Of a stretch of 64,000 bases of DNA, positions 8,603-18,881 are shown piece after piece (position 1 is the first letter of the stretch; each line of letters opens with the position of its first letter). The stretch lies in NCBI GenBank assembly GCA_016935755.1, contig JAFGQI010000117.1:22222-86221 (forward strand), in the 5' to 3' direction. The position numbers and the translations under genes were made by a program. This stretch comes from Anaerolineales bacterium (GTDB lineage: Bacteria; Chloroflexota; Anaerolineae; Anaerolineales; UBA4823). Under the pieces are notes generated by a model. It was not told where the DNA came from, ran no database searches, and worked only from the letters and a program-made list of their open reading frames with translations.

Positions 8603-10165
8603 TTACTCAGGCGATAAAGCCGTTTCAATCAGTTTTTGTTTTAAGTCCCATAAGCGCTGAGTCAGCGACACGTGATAAATATGAGGGTACATGATACGCC
8701 TCACCCCAGGGTCTAAACGTTCGACATCCGCCTGGCGGCAGGAACGCATCTTATCAATTGTCGGCAGTTCATAGACGAGCTTTCCCTCCCGCAGCACCTC
8801 GACCAGCAGCGGCTCAATCTCCGGGATATCCTCTGCCGCGTGAGAGCGAACCTTCGTGTGGTCAGTGGGATGGCGCAGAATGATCTGCTGCATCTGGCGT
8901 GGGGATTCATCCTCCAGGCCGATCAAATCGGCAGAGGCTTTGCCGCGCTGATCATACAGCCGCCAGACTCGTTTATTGCCGGGATTGGGCGTTTTGGATG
9001 GCGATTCAGAAATCTTAATCGCCGGAATCCACTGCCCCTGATTCTCAACAGCCACCAGCTTATAGACTCCCCCTAAAGCTGGCTCGCCCCAGGAAGTAAT
9101 CAGGCGTGTCCCGACCCCATACACCAGGCGGCTGATCAATCGATCCGGGTCTACATCATACCGGGGAGCTTCCTGAGTGATCTGAGTGATGATCTGCCAG
9201 ATAACCAGTTCATCCAAATTGTTAGACAGGACAATCGACACATCCGGAAAACCGGCTGCATCCAGCAGCTTGGCTGACTGGATGCTCAGATACGCCAGGT
9301 CGCCTGAATCCAGGCGCACACCCACAGGTCGGTAGCCTTTCATACGCAGTTCTTCAAACACCTGAATCGCATTCGGAATGCCGCTCTTCAAGGTATCAAT
9401 CGTATCCACCAACAGCGTGCAGTCATCCGGATAATTATCTGCGTAAGCGCGGAAAGCGTCCAGTTCACTCATGCCCAAAGAGATAAACAGCTGCACCATG
9501 CTGTGGGCATGCGTGCCCTTAGGCGGATAGCCCAGCACAGCAGAAATCCCCACATTCGAAGTAAAATCTGCCCCACCAATCAGCGCGGCCCGTGCTCCAG
9601 CATTACCGCCTTTACCGTGCGCCCGCCGCAAACCAAACTCCAGCATCACCTGACCGCGGCCAATTTCTCGGATGCGCGCCGCCTTCGTAGCAATCAGGAT
9701 TTGAAAATTCAGGTGATTGAGCAAAGATGTCTCAAGAATTTGGGCCATCGCCAGCGGACCCTGGATAATCGTCAGCGGCACATTGGGATGGATCACGCGG
9801 CCTTCTGGGATCGCCCACATGCTGATCCCGGAGAAATCACCATGGCTGCGCAGCCAATCCAGAAAATCATCCCCAAAAAGAGGCGAGCCAGTGCGAGATT
9901 TCAGGCTGCGCAGATAAGCTACATCCTGCTCACGGAAATGCGCCTGTTTCATCCAGTCTAAAAGCCATTCAAGCCCGGCATTGATGCAGTAACCAGCTTT
10001 GTGGGAGCCGTAATCCGGATAATTACGAAAATAATGATCAAACTGCACCAGCCTTTCGTGCAGGCCCACCCGGTAATAAAGCTGCGCCATGGTGAGCTGG
10101 TACATATCGGTGAACAATATCCCTTCAGCCGTGTCCTGTTGTGAATTTTTCATCGCCTCATCCAC
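8603..10165 (-). CDS. pncB: Nicotinate phosphoribosyltransferase
   Basis: About 520 residues. The N-terminal [12 protein letters not shown] and the segments [13 protein letters not shown] and [13 protein letters not shown] are hallmark motifs of nicotinate phosphoribosyltransferase. The enzyme makes nicotinate mononucleotide from nicotinate and PRPP, the first step of NAD salvage, in the cytosol. The start is uncertain: GTG at 10163-10165 or ATG at 10151-10153; the conserved region begins after both. It starts only about ten bases after the stop of the LiaF-like gene, so the two are likely co-transcribed. A homodimeric phosphoribosyltransferase of this length is normal for the family. Confidence 0.92.
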   Translation of the reverse strand: MDEAMKNSQQDTAEGILFTDMYQLTMAQLYYRVGLHERLVQFDHYFRNYPDYGSHKAGYCINAGLEWLLDWMKQAHFREQDVAYLRSLKSRTGSPLFGDDFLDWLRSHGDFSGISMWAIPEGRVIHPNVPLTIIQGPLAMAQILETSLLNHLNFQILIATKAARIREIGRGQVMLEFGLRRAHGKGGNAGARAALIGGADFTSNVGISAVLGYPPKGTHAHSMVQLFISLGMSELDAFRAYADNYPDDCTLLVDTIDTLKSGIPNAIQVFEELRMKGYRPVGVRLDSGDLAYLSIQSAKLLDAAGFPDVSIVLSNNLDELVIWQIITQITQEAPRYDVDPDRLISRLVYGVGTRLITSWGEPALGGVYKLVAVENQGQWIPAIKISESPSKTPNPGNKRVWRLYDQRGKASADLIGLEDESPRQMQQIILRHPTDHTKVRSHAAEDIPEIEPLLVEVLREGKLVYELPTIDKMRSCRQADVERLDPGVRRIMYPHIYHVSLTQRLWDLKQKLIETALSPE

Positions 10166-10173
10166 TGCATCGC

Positions 10174-10965
10174 TCAGCCGATTTCAACCGAGCCTACACC
10201 GGTCTCAATTTCAATATCGACTTTATTTTGAGCCAGGTCATAGTCCGTGGACTGGTAACCCCTCTCTGCACGAGGGAAGCGTTCTTTATCCACACTGACG
10301 CTCGCCAGTCCGCTACTGTAGTGGATCGAGGCGGCCACACCCTGGGGGACACGCACTTTCACCGAGGCCGCTCCAGTCGAAATTTTTACCCGGGTATATC
10401 CAGCCACTGCAGGGAGAGTGAGATCCGTTGAACTGGCTCCAGAGCTAAGGCGTAAGCTGGTAACCTTTAACTCGGTCAGATCCACCCGGGCATCATTGGC
10501 CCCGGTCTCTAGCTCCAGGCCGAGCGGCACCTCGTTTGTCAGCCGCAGCGACCAGTTCAGGGTATCTCCTGGCGACCAGGCAAATGGGAAGGACCAGGTC
10601 TGAGAAGGGTTTAAACGCACACCCAGGGTATCAGCCTGGCGTTTCTTATCAATTTCAACCCCGCCGCCGAACTCGCCATCCAACAGGTTGCCTGGCCCAG
10701 CGCCAGAACCGATCTGTAATCGCCCGGCGGCATGCCCAATGCGCACAGAGGCCTGGCTGGCGCCTTCCAACGGGATGCTGGCTTGCTCAACCTCCAGATT
10801 GCGCCGGAGAAAAAGACCCAGGATAATCCAGACGCCGAAGAGGATCAAACCAATCGGCCAGATGATCCCCCAGATATTCGCGGTTACAATCCCCATATTG
10901 CTCAACAATAACAGCACCCCCAGCAAGACCAGGATCGTACCCCAGAAAATCGTATTCGATCGCAT
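10174..10965 (-). CDS. LiaF-like membrane protein with beta-rich C-terminal domain
   Basis: About 263 residues. Two hydrophobic segments at the N-terminus ([19 protein letters not shown] and a second around residues 32-55) match the LiaI/LiaF-type membrane region. The remaining ~200 residues contain a repeating pattern ([49 protein letters not shown]) expected of the beta-sandwich toastrack domain of LiaF and PspC-like proteins. This suggests an envelope-stress sensor or sensor accessory. I chose ATG at 10963-10965 because GGAGG sits seven bases upstream; an upstream start at 10989 has no such site. Immediate downstream neighbour is pncB. Confidence 0.7.
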   Translation of the reverse strand: MRSNTIFWGTILVLLGVLLLLSNMGIVTANIWGIIWPIGLILFGVWIILGLFLRRNLEVEQASIPLEGASQASVRIGHAAGRLQIGSGAGPGNLLDGEFGGGVEIDKKRQADTLGVRLNPSQTWSFPFAWSPGDTLNWSLRLTNEVPLGLELETGANDARVDLTELKVTSLRLSSGASSTDLTLPAVAGYTRVKISTGAASVKVRVPQGVAASIHYSSGLASVSVDKERFPRAERGYQSTDYDLAQNKVDIEIETGVGSVEIG

Positions 10966-11086
10966 GTGCTGACCTCCAGACTGCATCATGAGCGTACAGA
11001 ATAGTTTACGCCCACAAATAGAAAAAGTTGCGCAGAACAGATTGCCTAAGCAGCAACGGTGATCAGGCAGCTTGACCAGACCCGAC

Positions 11087-11179
11087 TTACATGCTCTGTA
11101 TCAGGGCAAAGATGACCGCCAACACAACGATGACAGCGCCAATGGCGATCGCTAACCAGGTTGAAAACTTCTGGCGCAC
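11087..11179 (-). CDS. Small single-pass membrane protein, 30 residues
   Basis: A GTG at 11177-11179 opens a 30-codon frame ending at TAA (11087-11089). The ribosome binding site AAGGAG lies five bases upstream and overlaps the TAA stop of the ferric-reductase-like gene, so the two look translationally coupled. The peptide has a short basic start (MRQKFSTW), then about 20 hydrophobic residues (LAIAIGAVIVVLAVIFALI) and a short QSM tail, the shape of a single-pass membrane peptide with its N-terminus inside. I know of no named family. It may be a small subunit or regulator of the upstream flavocytochrome. Support is the ribosome site and the position only. Confidence 0.5.
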   Translation of the reverse strand: MRQKFSTWLAIAIGAVIVVLAVIFALIQSM

Positions 11180-11188
11180 AGGCTCTCC

Positions 11189-12520
11189 TTAAACAAGATT
11201 GAATCGTTCCGCATGAAAATCGCCAAATGGAACCTTCAAGTTTATAAGTGCTTTTTCCACCGCATTCATCATGGGCTGGGGGCCACAAATAAAAACTTCA
11301 AACGTATTGCGCTGCCTTGCCTGAGGCAGGAAGCGTTCCAGAATAGCTTGCGAGACAAAACCCGACTCACCACTCCAGTCAGCTGGCGGTTCCTGCAAAA
11401 GCTGCACTACAGTTAGATTCAGCGCATCTTTCAAGTTCTCAATTTCCTCGCGAAAAATTACACTCTCCCAGTCTCGATTGGCGTAGATCAGCACCAAAGG
11501 ACGACGATCACCACGCTCAGCCAGAGTGCGCAGCATACTCATGATGGGTGTAATCCCTACTCCACCAGCAATAAAAACGAACTGTTCTGCATGCGAATGA
11601 CGATCTACACTGAAATTGCCAAAAGGCCCATCCACGAACACCTTCTCTCCAGGCGACAAATTTTTAATCTGGCGAGTGAAATCCCCTAATTCCTTGATGG
11701 TGAAGGTCAACCGATCGGATTGGCAGGCATTGGAGGAGAAAGAGAACGGATGTTCGCCGTCTAAAAAGGGTGAACTCCGGATAGTGATCCAGGCAAACTG
11801 GCCCGGCATAAACTTCATCCCTGCATGCCCCACGGGTTTGACAGTCAGGCTCCAGGCATTACCGCGTTCAGAGTGAATGTGCTCAACCTCGTATGGACGC
11901 CTGAGAAGCTGAAGAGGCTTGATGATGCGAACATAGATCAATAAACTCACCCAGAACACACCATAGATTATCCAAAAAGACTGCTTCCAGGGGGTGTTCA
12001 GGTAGTGTCGAGCTAAGATCACATGAGTCATCGCCAGAACAACCACGGCAGTAGCCAAAATGCCATGCCAAACCCGCCAGGTGGTATATTCAAGCTTGAA
12101 CCGCTTTCGCCATAGCGAAGCAGCAACAAGCCCCATCAACAACAGCACCGCAGTTACGCCTGCTCTCGCCCGCCAGGGTGCAGTAAACAGGTTTAGTAAA
12201 CCCAGGGTATCCGGTGAAAAGGCAAAGAGCAGCAAGGGGTGAGCCAGAACCAGGACAAAAGCCACCAGAGAAACCTGGCGATGAAAATGGTAAACAATAT
12301 CCGCGCCATAAGGGGCTTTAATCGACTTAAACCGGGCGGTTAACACAAACTGCAGAGACATCATTGCCAGACCAGCAAAGCCCAGCGCTACCGAGAGCTC
12401 CCGCCAAAATTCACGCCCCTCCGGGACATTGCCAATCAACAGGATCATGAGCGGAGCGCTCACAATCAGGATATACATAAAAATCCAAAACGCACCTTGA
12501 AATAGATACTTCTTTCTCAC
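11189..12520 (-). CDS. Ferric-reductase-like membrane flavocytochrome
   Basis: 443 residues. The N-terminal half has about six hydrophobic segments with His residues (YHFHRQVSLVAFVLVLAHP, VWHGILATAVVVLAMTHV) that fit heme ligation in the ferric reductase-like domain. The C-terminal half is a ferredoxin-NADP-reductase module: FAD site MPGQFAWITI and HPFSFSS, NAD(P) site FIAGGVGITPIMSMLR, and a final CGPQPMMNAV motif. Such proteins pass electrons from NAD(P)H across the membrane to ferric iron or other acceptors. The start is GTG at 12518-12520; the only nearby ATG (12526-12528) runs into a stop within four codons. A 30-residue membrane peptide is coupled to its stop. Confidence 0.87.
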   Translation of the reverse strand: MRKKYLFQGAFWIFMYILIVSAPLMILLIGNVPEGREFWRELSVALGFAGLAMMSLQFVLTARFKSIKAPYGADIVYHFHRQVSLVAFVLVLAHPLLLFAFSPDTLGLLNLFTAPWRARAGVTAVLLLMGLVAASLWRKRFKLEYTTWRVWHGILATAVVVLAMTHVILARHYLNTPWKQSFWIIYGVFWVSLLIYVRIIKPLQLLRRPYEVEHIHSERGNAWSLTVKPVGHAGMKFMPGQFAWITIRSSPFLDGEHPFSFSSNACQSDRLTFTIKELGDFTRQIKNLSPGEKVFVDGPFGNFSVDRHSHAEQFVFIAGGVGITPIMSMLRTLAERGDRRPLVLIYANRDWESVIFREEIENLKDALNLTVVQLLQEPPADWSGESGFVSQAILERFLPQARQRNTFEVFICGPQPMMNAVEKALINLKVPFGDFHAERFNLV

Positions 12521-12644
12521 CTGGTCATTCTCTCAGATGCCTGCAAATGTAAACCCAATAACCTTAGAACCCGTGTTAATGCTTGTAACCGTGGGGTTTT
12601 ATATCCTCCGCTGATTGTGAAGCACATGAATCAATAACCGTAGA

Positions 12645-13079
12645 TCAGCGCATTCCCTGGATATAATTTTCAAGTTGTTTAACCATGAACTGCAGTTCCT
12701 CGATCAGATCCTTGACCACATCCCCAATCGACAGGATCCCCACCAGGCGCCCCTCTTCGAAGACCGGTAAATGGCGGACACGATGCTCTGTCATCAGCGC
12801 CATGCAGGCATTGACGGATTGCTTGGGGCTAACGGTGATCAGCTCTCTTGTCATTACTTCTTCTACCTTAACTTTTTCGGGCTCTTTACCCAAAAGCCCT
12901 ACCCGGCGAGCAAAATCTCTCTCAGAAAATATCCCTGCGACAACCTCACCATCCATGACCACGACAGAACCAATTCCATGATCGGCAAAGTGTTTCAACG
13001 CTTCTGAAACTGGTGCATCTTTGGTGATTGTCCAGACAGTGCTGCCTTTAGCCTTCAAGATTTGACCAACAGTGTTCAT
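12645..13079 (-). CDS. CBS-domain pair protein
   Basis: 144 residues forming a single CBS pair: first motif VGQILKAKGSTVWTI with GIFSERDFARRV, second VEEVMTRELITVSP with GILSIGDVVKDLIEE. Such stand-alone pairs bind adenine nucleotides and often regulate transporters or enzymes in trans. The gene lies 63 bases downstream of the P-type ATPase and in the same direction, which makes regulation of that transporter plausible but unproven. The ATG at 13077-13079 is preceded by GGGAG. Confidence 0.85.
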   Translation of the reverse strand: MNTVGQILKAKGSTVWTITKDAPVSEALKHFADHGIGSVVVMDGEVVAGIFSERDFARRVGLLGKEPEKVKVEEVMTRELITVSPKQSVNACMALMTEHRVRHLPVFEEGRLVGILSIGDVVKDLIEELQFMVKQLENYIQGMR

Positions 13080-13142
13080 TTTTCTACTCCCTATGGGTTT
13101 TGTTTTTCTCTCAGCAATTATACAATGGATTTATCCGGTTCG

Positions 13143-15959
13143 TTATCGTCTGTCATCTTCCTTGCGCCGGATAAACCATTTTTGGATCTCAACCACCCAG
13201 AACAAGGATGTGGCAAGGACAAGACAAATCAGCAGTTCTGGCAGCGGCAAAGCCTTGGTATCGAAAATGGATTGCAGCGGAGGCAGGTAGATGACCGCCA
13301 GCTGCAGCAGGGTGGTCAAGACAACCGCTCCGGCCAGGGCGCGGTTGCTGAACAAACCAATCGTAAACAGCGAATCGCGCCGGGAGCGGATCGCCATCAC
13401 ATAGCCCATCTCCGATAGGGTCAGGGTGGAGAAAACCATCGTCTGCCACATTGGGTTGTCCATGCGCCAGTACCAGAAGCCCACCCCCAGCGAAATCAGG
13501 CCCATCAGTAAACCAAGCCAAAGGACATTCACCCCCAGGCCGCGGGCGAAGATGTTCTCTTTGGGCGGATAGGGTGGGCGCTGCATGGTGTTTTTTTCAC
13601 CAAGCTCAACCCCCAGGGCCAGGCCCGGCAACCCATCTGTGACCAGATTGATCCACAAGATCTGGATAGGCAGGAGCGCCAGCGGCATCCCCAGGAAAGG
13701 CGCCAGCAGCATCACCCAGATCTCGCCGGCATTGCTGGTCAGGGTATATTGAATAAATTTACGAATGTTATCGTAAATAATGCGCCCTTCGCGCACCGCG
13801 GCAACAATCGTGGCGAAATTGTCATCCAGCAGCACCATATCCGAAGCCTCTTTAGATACGTCGGTGCCAGCGATGCCCATGGCTACGCCGATATCCGCTT
13901 TCTTAAGGGCCGGAGCATCATTAACCCCATCGCCTGTCATGGCAGCGATATGGCCGCGCCTTTGCAGAGCCTGGACGATCTTCAGCTTATGCTCGGGTGT
14001 AACCCGAGCATATACCGAAACCTGCATCACCATCTCATCCAACGCTTCGGGGGTTAATTGGTTTAATTCCTGCCCAGTTACAACCCGATCATCGGTCATG
14101 AAGCCAAGTTCCCTGGCGATATAACCTGCTGTCAGCGGGTGGTCGCCAGTGATCATGATGGGCCGCACGCCAGCAGTTCGACAGGTTTGCACGGCATCCT
14201 TCACTTCCCCACGAGCAGGATCGATCATGCCTACCATGCCAACAAAGATCAGCTCATCTTCAAACGGGAACCCATCCGGCGAGGATTGGACCGAGCTTTC
14301 AGGCAGATCTGCTAATGTGCGAAAGGCAAACCCTAAGACCCGCATGCCTTTTTTTGCCAGACGCTCGTTGCCAGCTTCAATTCTCTCCCGCCAACCCTGA
14401 TCCAGAGGCTCTATATGATCCTCTACCCAGACATGATCCGAGATTTCCAGCAGGCTGTCAATCGCGCCTTTGGCAAAGGCGACATAAGGCGTCCAACCTG
14501 TCTTTCCCAAGGCGTGCCAGTCCCAGATGCCCCGCAATGATTCTGTGATCTCGGCAGTTGAAGCTGGCATTTTATGCACAGTAGTCATTCGCTTGCGATC
14601 CGAATCAAAAGGCGCTTCAGCCACCCGGGGGAAATTACCTTCCAGCAGGTTCTTGAATAATCCCATCCGAGCGGCCATCAACAACAAAGCGCCCTCGGTA
14701 GGGTCGCCTACAATTTGATAACCAGCCTGCTCTTCATCACGCTCCAGGACAGCATCGTTACACAACGCTCCCCCAGCCAGCATGAGCGGCAGCGCGGGCA
14801 GTGAACACATCACCTCCTGCTGCTTCTGATCCGGTTCCAGGATATCCGAAACCAGAGTCTTGCCGCGTAAGGGCAGGTTGATTTCCTGTTGGCTCAGATC
14901 AAATTCATGCTCAGCCATATCCAGGATCGTGACCGTCATTCGATTTTCAGTGAGTGTGCCGGTCTTATCAGAGCAAATCACCGTCACCGAACCCAGCGCC
15001 TCCACGGCGGGGAGCTTGCGGATCAAAGCCTGGCGGTTGAGCATGCGGCGTGCGCCCAGGGCCAGGGCGATGGTTACCACCGCTGGCAGCCCCTCAGGAA
15101 TAGCCGCCACAGCCATGCCAATGGAAGTCAAAAGCAATACACGGATATCCTCTCCGCGCAGCAAACCCAGGATGAAAACAATTACAACCAGGACAAAAGC
15201 AGCCAGCGCTAAACCCTTACCCAATTGGGTTAGCCGGCGCTGCAGCGGGGTGGGTTCCTGTCCAGCAGCCTGCATCAGCCCGGCAATGCGCCCCAGTTCA
15301 GTCTGCATCCCGGTGGCAGTGACCAGCGCTGCGCCGCGGCCATAAGTGACCGCAGTGCCCATAAACACCATGTTCCGCCGATCAGCCAGGGGAAGTTCGG
15401 CCCCACTTGCAGGAGAAAAATGAGCATCCTTGGTCACCGGAACCGATTCGCCCGTTAGTGCTGATTCCTGGGTGCTCAGGTTGACGCTCTCCACCAGGCG
15501 GCAATCGGCGGGGATCATATTCCCCGCTTCCAAGACAACAATATCCCCCGGCACCAGCGCTCGGGCGGAGATCTCCTGCAAATGCCCAGCCCGACGGACG
15601 CGCACGATCGGCACCGCCAACCGCTTCAGGGCGGCCATAGCTTGTTCAGCCTGGTATTCTTGCCGGAATCCCAACAGCGCGTTCAGAACTACGATGACCA
15701 TGATCACGGCTGCGTCTTTATATTCACCCAGAAAAGCCGATATCAAAGTGGCAATGATCAGGACAACCACCATTGTCCCCTTGAACTGCTCGAATAGGAT
15801 CACCCACGGACTCTTTACCCCCTGCTCCTCCAGCTCATTCGATCCATATTCCGTCTGCCGTCGGGTGACTTCGGCATGATCTAATCCCCGCGCGAGATCA
15901 CTTTTCAACTCAGTTAGCGCTTGCTCGGCGGATAACCGGTACCATTCAGTTGTAGTCAT
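13143..15959 (-). CDS. Calcium-type P-type cation ATPase
   Basis: About 938 residues. All P-type ATPase signatures are visible: TGES in [10 protein letters not shown], the PEGL membrane motif in [15 protein letters not shown], the phosphorylated Asp in [13 protein letters not shown], and the hinge [21 protein letters not shown] plus the C-terminal set of hydrophobic segments place it in the P2 group, which exports Ca2+ or exchanges Na+/K+; I favour Ca2+ but cannot fix the ion. The open frame extends to 16058, but ATG at 15957-15959 overlaps the upstream gene's TGA as ATGA, so I choose that start and infer translational coupling to the TIM-barrel-like gene. A CBS protein follows. Confidence 0.93.
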   Translation of the reverse strand: MTTTEWYRLSAEQALTELKSDLARGLDHAEVTRRQTEYGSNELEEQGVKSPWVILFEQFKGTMVVVLIIATLISAFLGEYKDAAVIMVIVVLNALLGFRQEYQAEQAMAALKRLAVPIVRVRRAGHLQEISARALVPGDIVVLEAGNMIPADCRLVESVNLSTQESALTGESVPVTKDAHFSPASGAELPLADRRNMVFMGTAVTYGRGAALVTATGMQTELGRIAGLMQAAGQEPTPLQRRLTQLGKGLALAAFVLVVIVFILGLLRGEDIRVLLLTSIGMAVAAIPEGLPAVVTIALALGARRMLNRQALIRKLPAVEALGSVTVICSDKTGTLTENRMTVTILDMAEHEFDLSQQEINLPLRGKTLVSDILEPDQKQQEVMCSLPALPLMLAGGALCNDAVLERDEEQAGYQIVGDPTEGALLLMAARMGLFKNLLEGNFPRVAEAPFDSDRKRMTTVHKMPASTAEITESLRGIWDWHALGKTGWTPYVAFAKGAIDSLLEISDHVWVEDHIEPLDQGWRERIEAGNERLAKKGMRVLGFAFRTLADLPESSVQSSPDGFPFEDELIFVGMVGMIDPARGEVKDAVQTCRTAGVRPIMITGDHPLTAGYIARELGFMTDDRVVTGQELNQLTPEALDEMVMQVSVYARVTPEHKLKIVQALQRRGHIAAMTGDGVNDAPALKKADIGVAMGIAGTDVSKEASDMVLLDDNFATIVAAVREGRIIYDNIRKFIQYTLTSNAGEIWVMLLAPFLGMPLALLPIQILWINLVTDGLPGLALGVELGEKNTMQRPPYPPKENIFARGLGVNVLWLGLLMGLISLGVGFWYWRMDNPMWQTMVFSTLTLSEMGYVMAIRSRRDSLFTIGLFSNRALAGAVVLTTLLQLAVIYLPPLQSIFDTKALPLPELLICLVLATSLFWVVEIQKWFIRRKEDDRR

Positions 15960-16969
15960 CTGGATGCTCGCTTTCTGATCCAATAGCTGATCCCTTTCCA
16001 CACAAGGAATGTAGATGCGGCTCCGATCAGCAGAGCCGAAAAATGCGTTACCATCCACAGGCCGCTTTGCAGCGCACTACGATAACCATCTACTCGAGAC
16101 CTGCTATCCTCCGGCAGCAAGAGAGGGCTGTCCCAGACAAAAAAAGGCAGGCGCTTTAGAAAGCCTTGCTGGATGCAGCCTTCCAGGCTAAAAATAAACA
16201 AATCATTGCAGTAATACCAGGCCAGGCGTAAATCCCGCGCGAATTCCTCCCAGGTGAGCGGAGGAACACTCAACCCGAGCTCAACCCCTCCGCCCGTACT
16301 GCCCAGACCCACACATTGCGCTTCAGGCGCATAGCTGGCGATAAAACCAGCCCCGTTAGGGCGGATAAAACTGCTGTAAAGCATCCACACTTCTCGATCG
16401 ACCGATAAATCCACCAAACCAACCGCTCGCTGCAGCAAGGTAGAACCCGCCTTGCGCTCATCAGAAATGAAAGGGAATTGATAAGCATCCACTGGATAGC
16501 CATCGGCGTGGATTTGAGCTACCAGGGTCTGATAAATCGTGCGAGCTGTTTTTAAGTGCCGCCGGTTCCAAATGCGCCGGATAATCTTTGGAACCACTTT
16601 CCATTTTTGCTGCGAAAGCTCGGTGATTTCATTGATATCTGGCTCGATATCCAAGCCTATTCCAGCCCATTTCAAACCATGCTCGGCTGTCCAGGTCATA
16701 AAATCATCATATCGTGCAGCCGCCTGGGGCGCATTATACAGGTTGAACCAATACCCTTGCTCCTTGGGCAATAGCAGCCAGGCGATAACAGGCACCCCAG
16801 CGCGATTCAGCTGGCGGACGGTATCGGCGCGTTCCGTGCTTAAATCCAGAATACCCAGGCTGAGATGCGCTTCTAAGGCTAACAAATCATCCAGGACCTG
16901 CTGGGTCATTATTTTTTGTAGGGCCTCTGCATCAAGTTCACATGCAAAGGTGAGTCGAGGTTTTGCCAT
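15956..16969 (-). CDS. TIM-barrel-like protein with a C-terminal membrane anchor
   Basis: 337 residues; I do not recognise a named family. The first ~285 residues have alternating strands and helices with motifs that resemble glycosidase-type barrels, especially GIGLDIEPD near residue 105 and VIAWLLLPKEQGYWFN near 60, the first supplying possible acidic catalytic residues. Near residues 307-325 is one hydrophobic stretch (THFSALLIGAASTFLVW) followed by the basic tail IRKRASR, which predicts a cytoplasmic-side anchor. No signal peptide is apparent. The ATG has TAGGAG nine bases upstream. The stop overlaps the start of the P-type ATPase, so the pair is probably co-translated. Confidence 0.5.
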   Translation of the reverse strand: MAKPRLTFACELDAEALQKIMTQQVLDDLLALEAHLSLGILDLSTERADTVRQLNRAGVPVIAWLLLPKEQGYWFNLYNAPQAAARYDDFMTWTAEHGLKWAGIGLDIEPDINEITELSQQKWKVVPKIIRRIWNRRHLKTARTIYQTLVAQIHADGYPVDAYQFPFISDERKAGSTLLQRAVGLVDLSVDREVWMLYSSFIRPNGAGFIASYAPEAQCVGLGSTGGGVELGLSVPPLTWEEFARDLRLAWYYCNDLFIFSLEGCIQQGFLKRLPFFVWDSPLLLPEDSRSRVDGYRSALQSGLWMVTHFSALLIGAASTFLVWKGISYWIRKRASR

Positions 16970-17113
16970 TACAACGCTCCTAAAAATAAATCAGGGGTCT
17001 AGCAATACACAGAGTATACCCGTATTTACGGCAATTTTGCACCGCGATCAACAAAAAAACTAGAATTCATTTTATTGATTCGCAGCCAATTTCCTTGAAA
17101 ATCGGGGGCGAGG

Positions 17114-18868
17114 GTGATAGACTTGCCCATTATGCAAATAGAGAATCATAGTTTATCAACTGCTATTAATGATTTCCACCGGGCGCGAAATCAGGCGGAT
17201 CTGCAAGAGCTTATTTCACTGCTTACCGGAGAGCCAACACAGCTATTGTCCTTTGATGAAGTCATCGAGAAGCTAAAGCTTCTCGGCAGCGCTGAGCGTG
17301 GGCTGAAAGATATTCCGCTCGATGCGATCATCGGCAGCGTCGGTCGTTACACAGACTTCACTCGAGACTTCTTGCCCCGCCGAGAAGTAAACCCCGAACG
17401 GTGGGCGCGGGTGAAAATAGCCGCCTCTGGGCTGGTGGGATTGCCCCCGATCGTTGTATATCAAATCGGCGAAAGCTATTTTGTTATCGATGGCAACCAC
17501 CGTGTGTCCGTTGCCCGACAGTTTGGCGCCACCCATATCCAGGCATATGTGACCGAAATGAAAACTCGCGTCCCACTGACGCCTGATGTAAAGCCAGATG
17601 ATCTGATTCTGAAAGCGGAATACTCCAATTTTTTGGAACAGACCAGAATTGATGAACTGCGACCAGGCGCCGATTTAAGTGTAACCATTCCAGGGCAATA
17701 CCCCAAACTGATCCTTCATATTGGTGTTCATCGCTACTTCATGGGGCTGGACTATAAACGCGACATCTCTTACGAAGAAGCTGTCACTCACTGGTATGAT
17801 GCAGTGTATCTGCCTGTCATCCACATCATCCGAGATCAAGGCATCTTACACCGATTTCCGGACCGCACAGAAACAGACCTCTACCTGTGGCTGGCGGAGC
17901 ACCGCGCCAACCTGGAAGAGCAGTTGGGTTGGCAGATTAAGACAGAGTATGCTGCCAGCAACTTGCTAGAAAAATATAGCTCTGGCGAGGCTACTACCAT
18001 GAGCCGAATAGGCAGCAGGTTGTTAGAGATCATCCTGCCAGAGAAGCTTGAACCTGGCCCACCTGTGGGTCTTTGGCGCAGCACCCGCTCCAACCAATCC
18101 AAAAATTACCTCTTTGGTGAAATCCTGGTACCCGTGAATGGTAGAGAAGATGGCTGGTGCGCCCTGGAACAGGCCCTGATCCTCGCCAGGCGCGAAGGCG
18201 CCCAAATCCATGGTCTGCATGTAATCGCCTCGGATTCCGAAGAAGAGAAACCGGAGGCTGACAGTATCCGGGCCGAATTTAACCGGCGCTGCAATGACGC
18301 TGGGATCAATGGAGCGTTGGTGATGGCAACAGGTGAAATTGCCCGGCAGATATGCCTGCATGCCAAAGTAACAGACCTGGTTGTCGCCAATCTGAGCTAC
18401 CCACCTGCCCCACAGTTATTGGCTCGCCTCAGTTCTGGATTTCGCGATCTGCTCTTACGCTGCCCCAGGCCAATCCTGGCAACTCCACATACCGTTGCTC
18501 AACTTAGCCGTCCCCTGCTGGCATACGATGGCAGCCCCAAAGCTCAAGAAGCGCTCTACATCGCCACATATCTCTCGGGTAAGTGGCAAATCCCACTGGT
18601 GGTCGTGTGCGTCGAAGATTCCAGCCGGGTAACCAGTCAAACCCTGAACAGCGCGCTAGAATATCTGAGTCAGCACGGAGTAGGGGCAGAAGGCGTGATT
18701 GCCGAAGGCCCTGTTGGGCAGGCTGTCCTGGCAACCAGCCAGGCGCATAACTGTGATTTTCTGATCATGGGCGGTTATGGGTTTACCCCAGTTCTGGAAG
18801 CAGTGCTGGGAAGTTCGGTTGATCGAGTGCTGCGTGAGAGCCGGATGCCGATGCTGATATGCCGCTGA
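17114..18868 (+). CDS. GNHR-family protein fused to two universal stress protein domains
   Basis: 584 residues from GTG at 17114 (ATG at 17132 is an alternative). Residues ~55-155 contain GSVGRYTDFTRDFLPRR and FVIDGNHRVSVARQFG, which recall the ParB/sulfiredoxin-type fold (GNHR where ParB has GxRR). Residues ~180-275 hold a module with HRYFMG, YEEAVTHWYD and RTETDLYLWL. The C-terminal ~260 residues are two universal stress protein domains. The second has the ATP-binding pattern G-x2-G-x9-G-S (in GGYGFTPVLEAVLGSS); the first lacks it. It converges with a paralog of its N-terminal half (18882-20234). No function is known to me; nucleotide sensing by the stress-protein part is inference. Confidence 0.7.
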   Translation: MIDLPIMQIENHSLSTAINDFHRARNQADLQELISLLTGEPTQLLSFDEVIEKLKLLGSAERGLKDIPLDAIIGSVGRYTDFTRDFLPRREVNPERWARVKIAASGLVGLPPIVVYQIGESYFVIDGNHRVSVARQFGATHIQAYVTEMKTRVPLTPDVKPDDLILKAEYSNFLEQTRIDELRPGADLSVTIPGQYPKLILHIGVHRYFMGLDYKRDISYEEAVTHWYDAVYLPVIHIIRDQGILHRFPDRTETDLYLWLAEHRANLEEQLGWQIKTEYAASNLLEKYSSGEATTMSRIGSRLLEIILPEKLEPGPPVGLWRSTRSNQSKNYLFGEILVPVNGREDGWCALEQALILARREGAQIHGLHVIASDSEEEKPEADSIRAEFNRRCNDAGINGALVMATGEIARQICLHAKVTDLVVANLSYPPAPQLLARLSSGFRDLLLRCPRPILATPHTVAQLSRPLLAYDGSPKAQEALYIATYLSGKWQIPLVVVCVEDSSRVTSQTLNSALEYLSQHGVGAEGVIAEGPVGQAVLATSQAHNCDFLIMGGYGFTPVLEAVLGSSVDRVLRESRMPMLICR

Positions 18869-18881
18869 CAGGCGCAGCCGA

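Noticed and set aside
12521..12644. Possible hairpin between the CBS gene and the ferric-reductase-like gene
   Set aside because: Only five-base arms were found (TGATT/AATCA) with a long loop; within chance expectation.
16539..17063. Plus-strand frame of 174 codons opposite the TIM-barrel-like gene
   Set aside because: Composition is Ser/Arg/Cys-rich as expected for a shadow frame, and the opposite-strand gene has a ribosome site and conserved-looking content.
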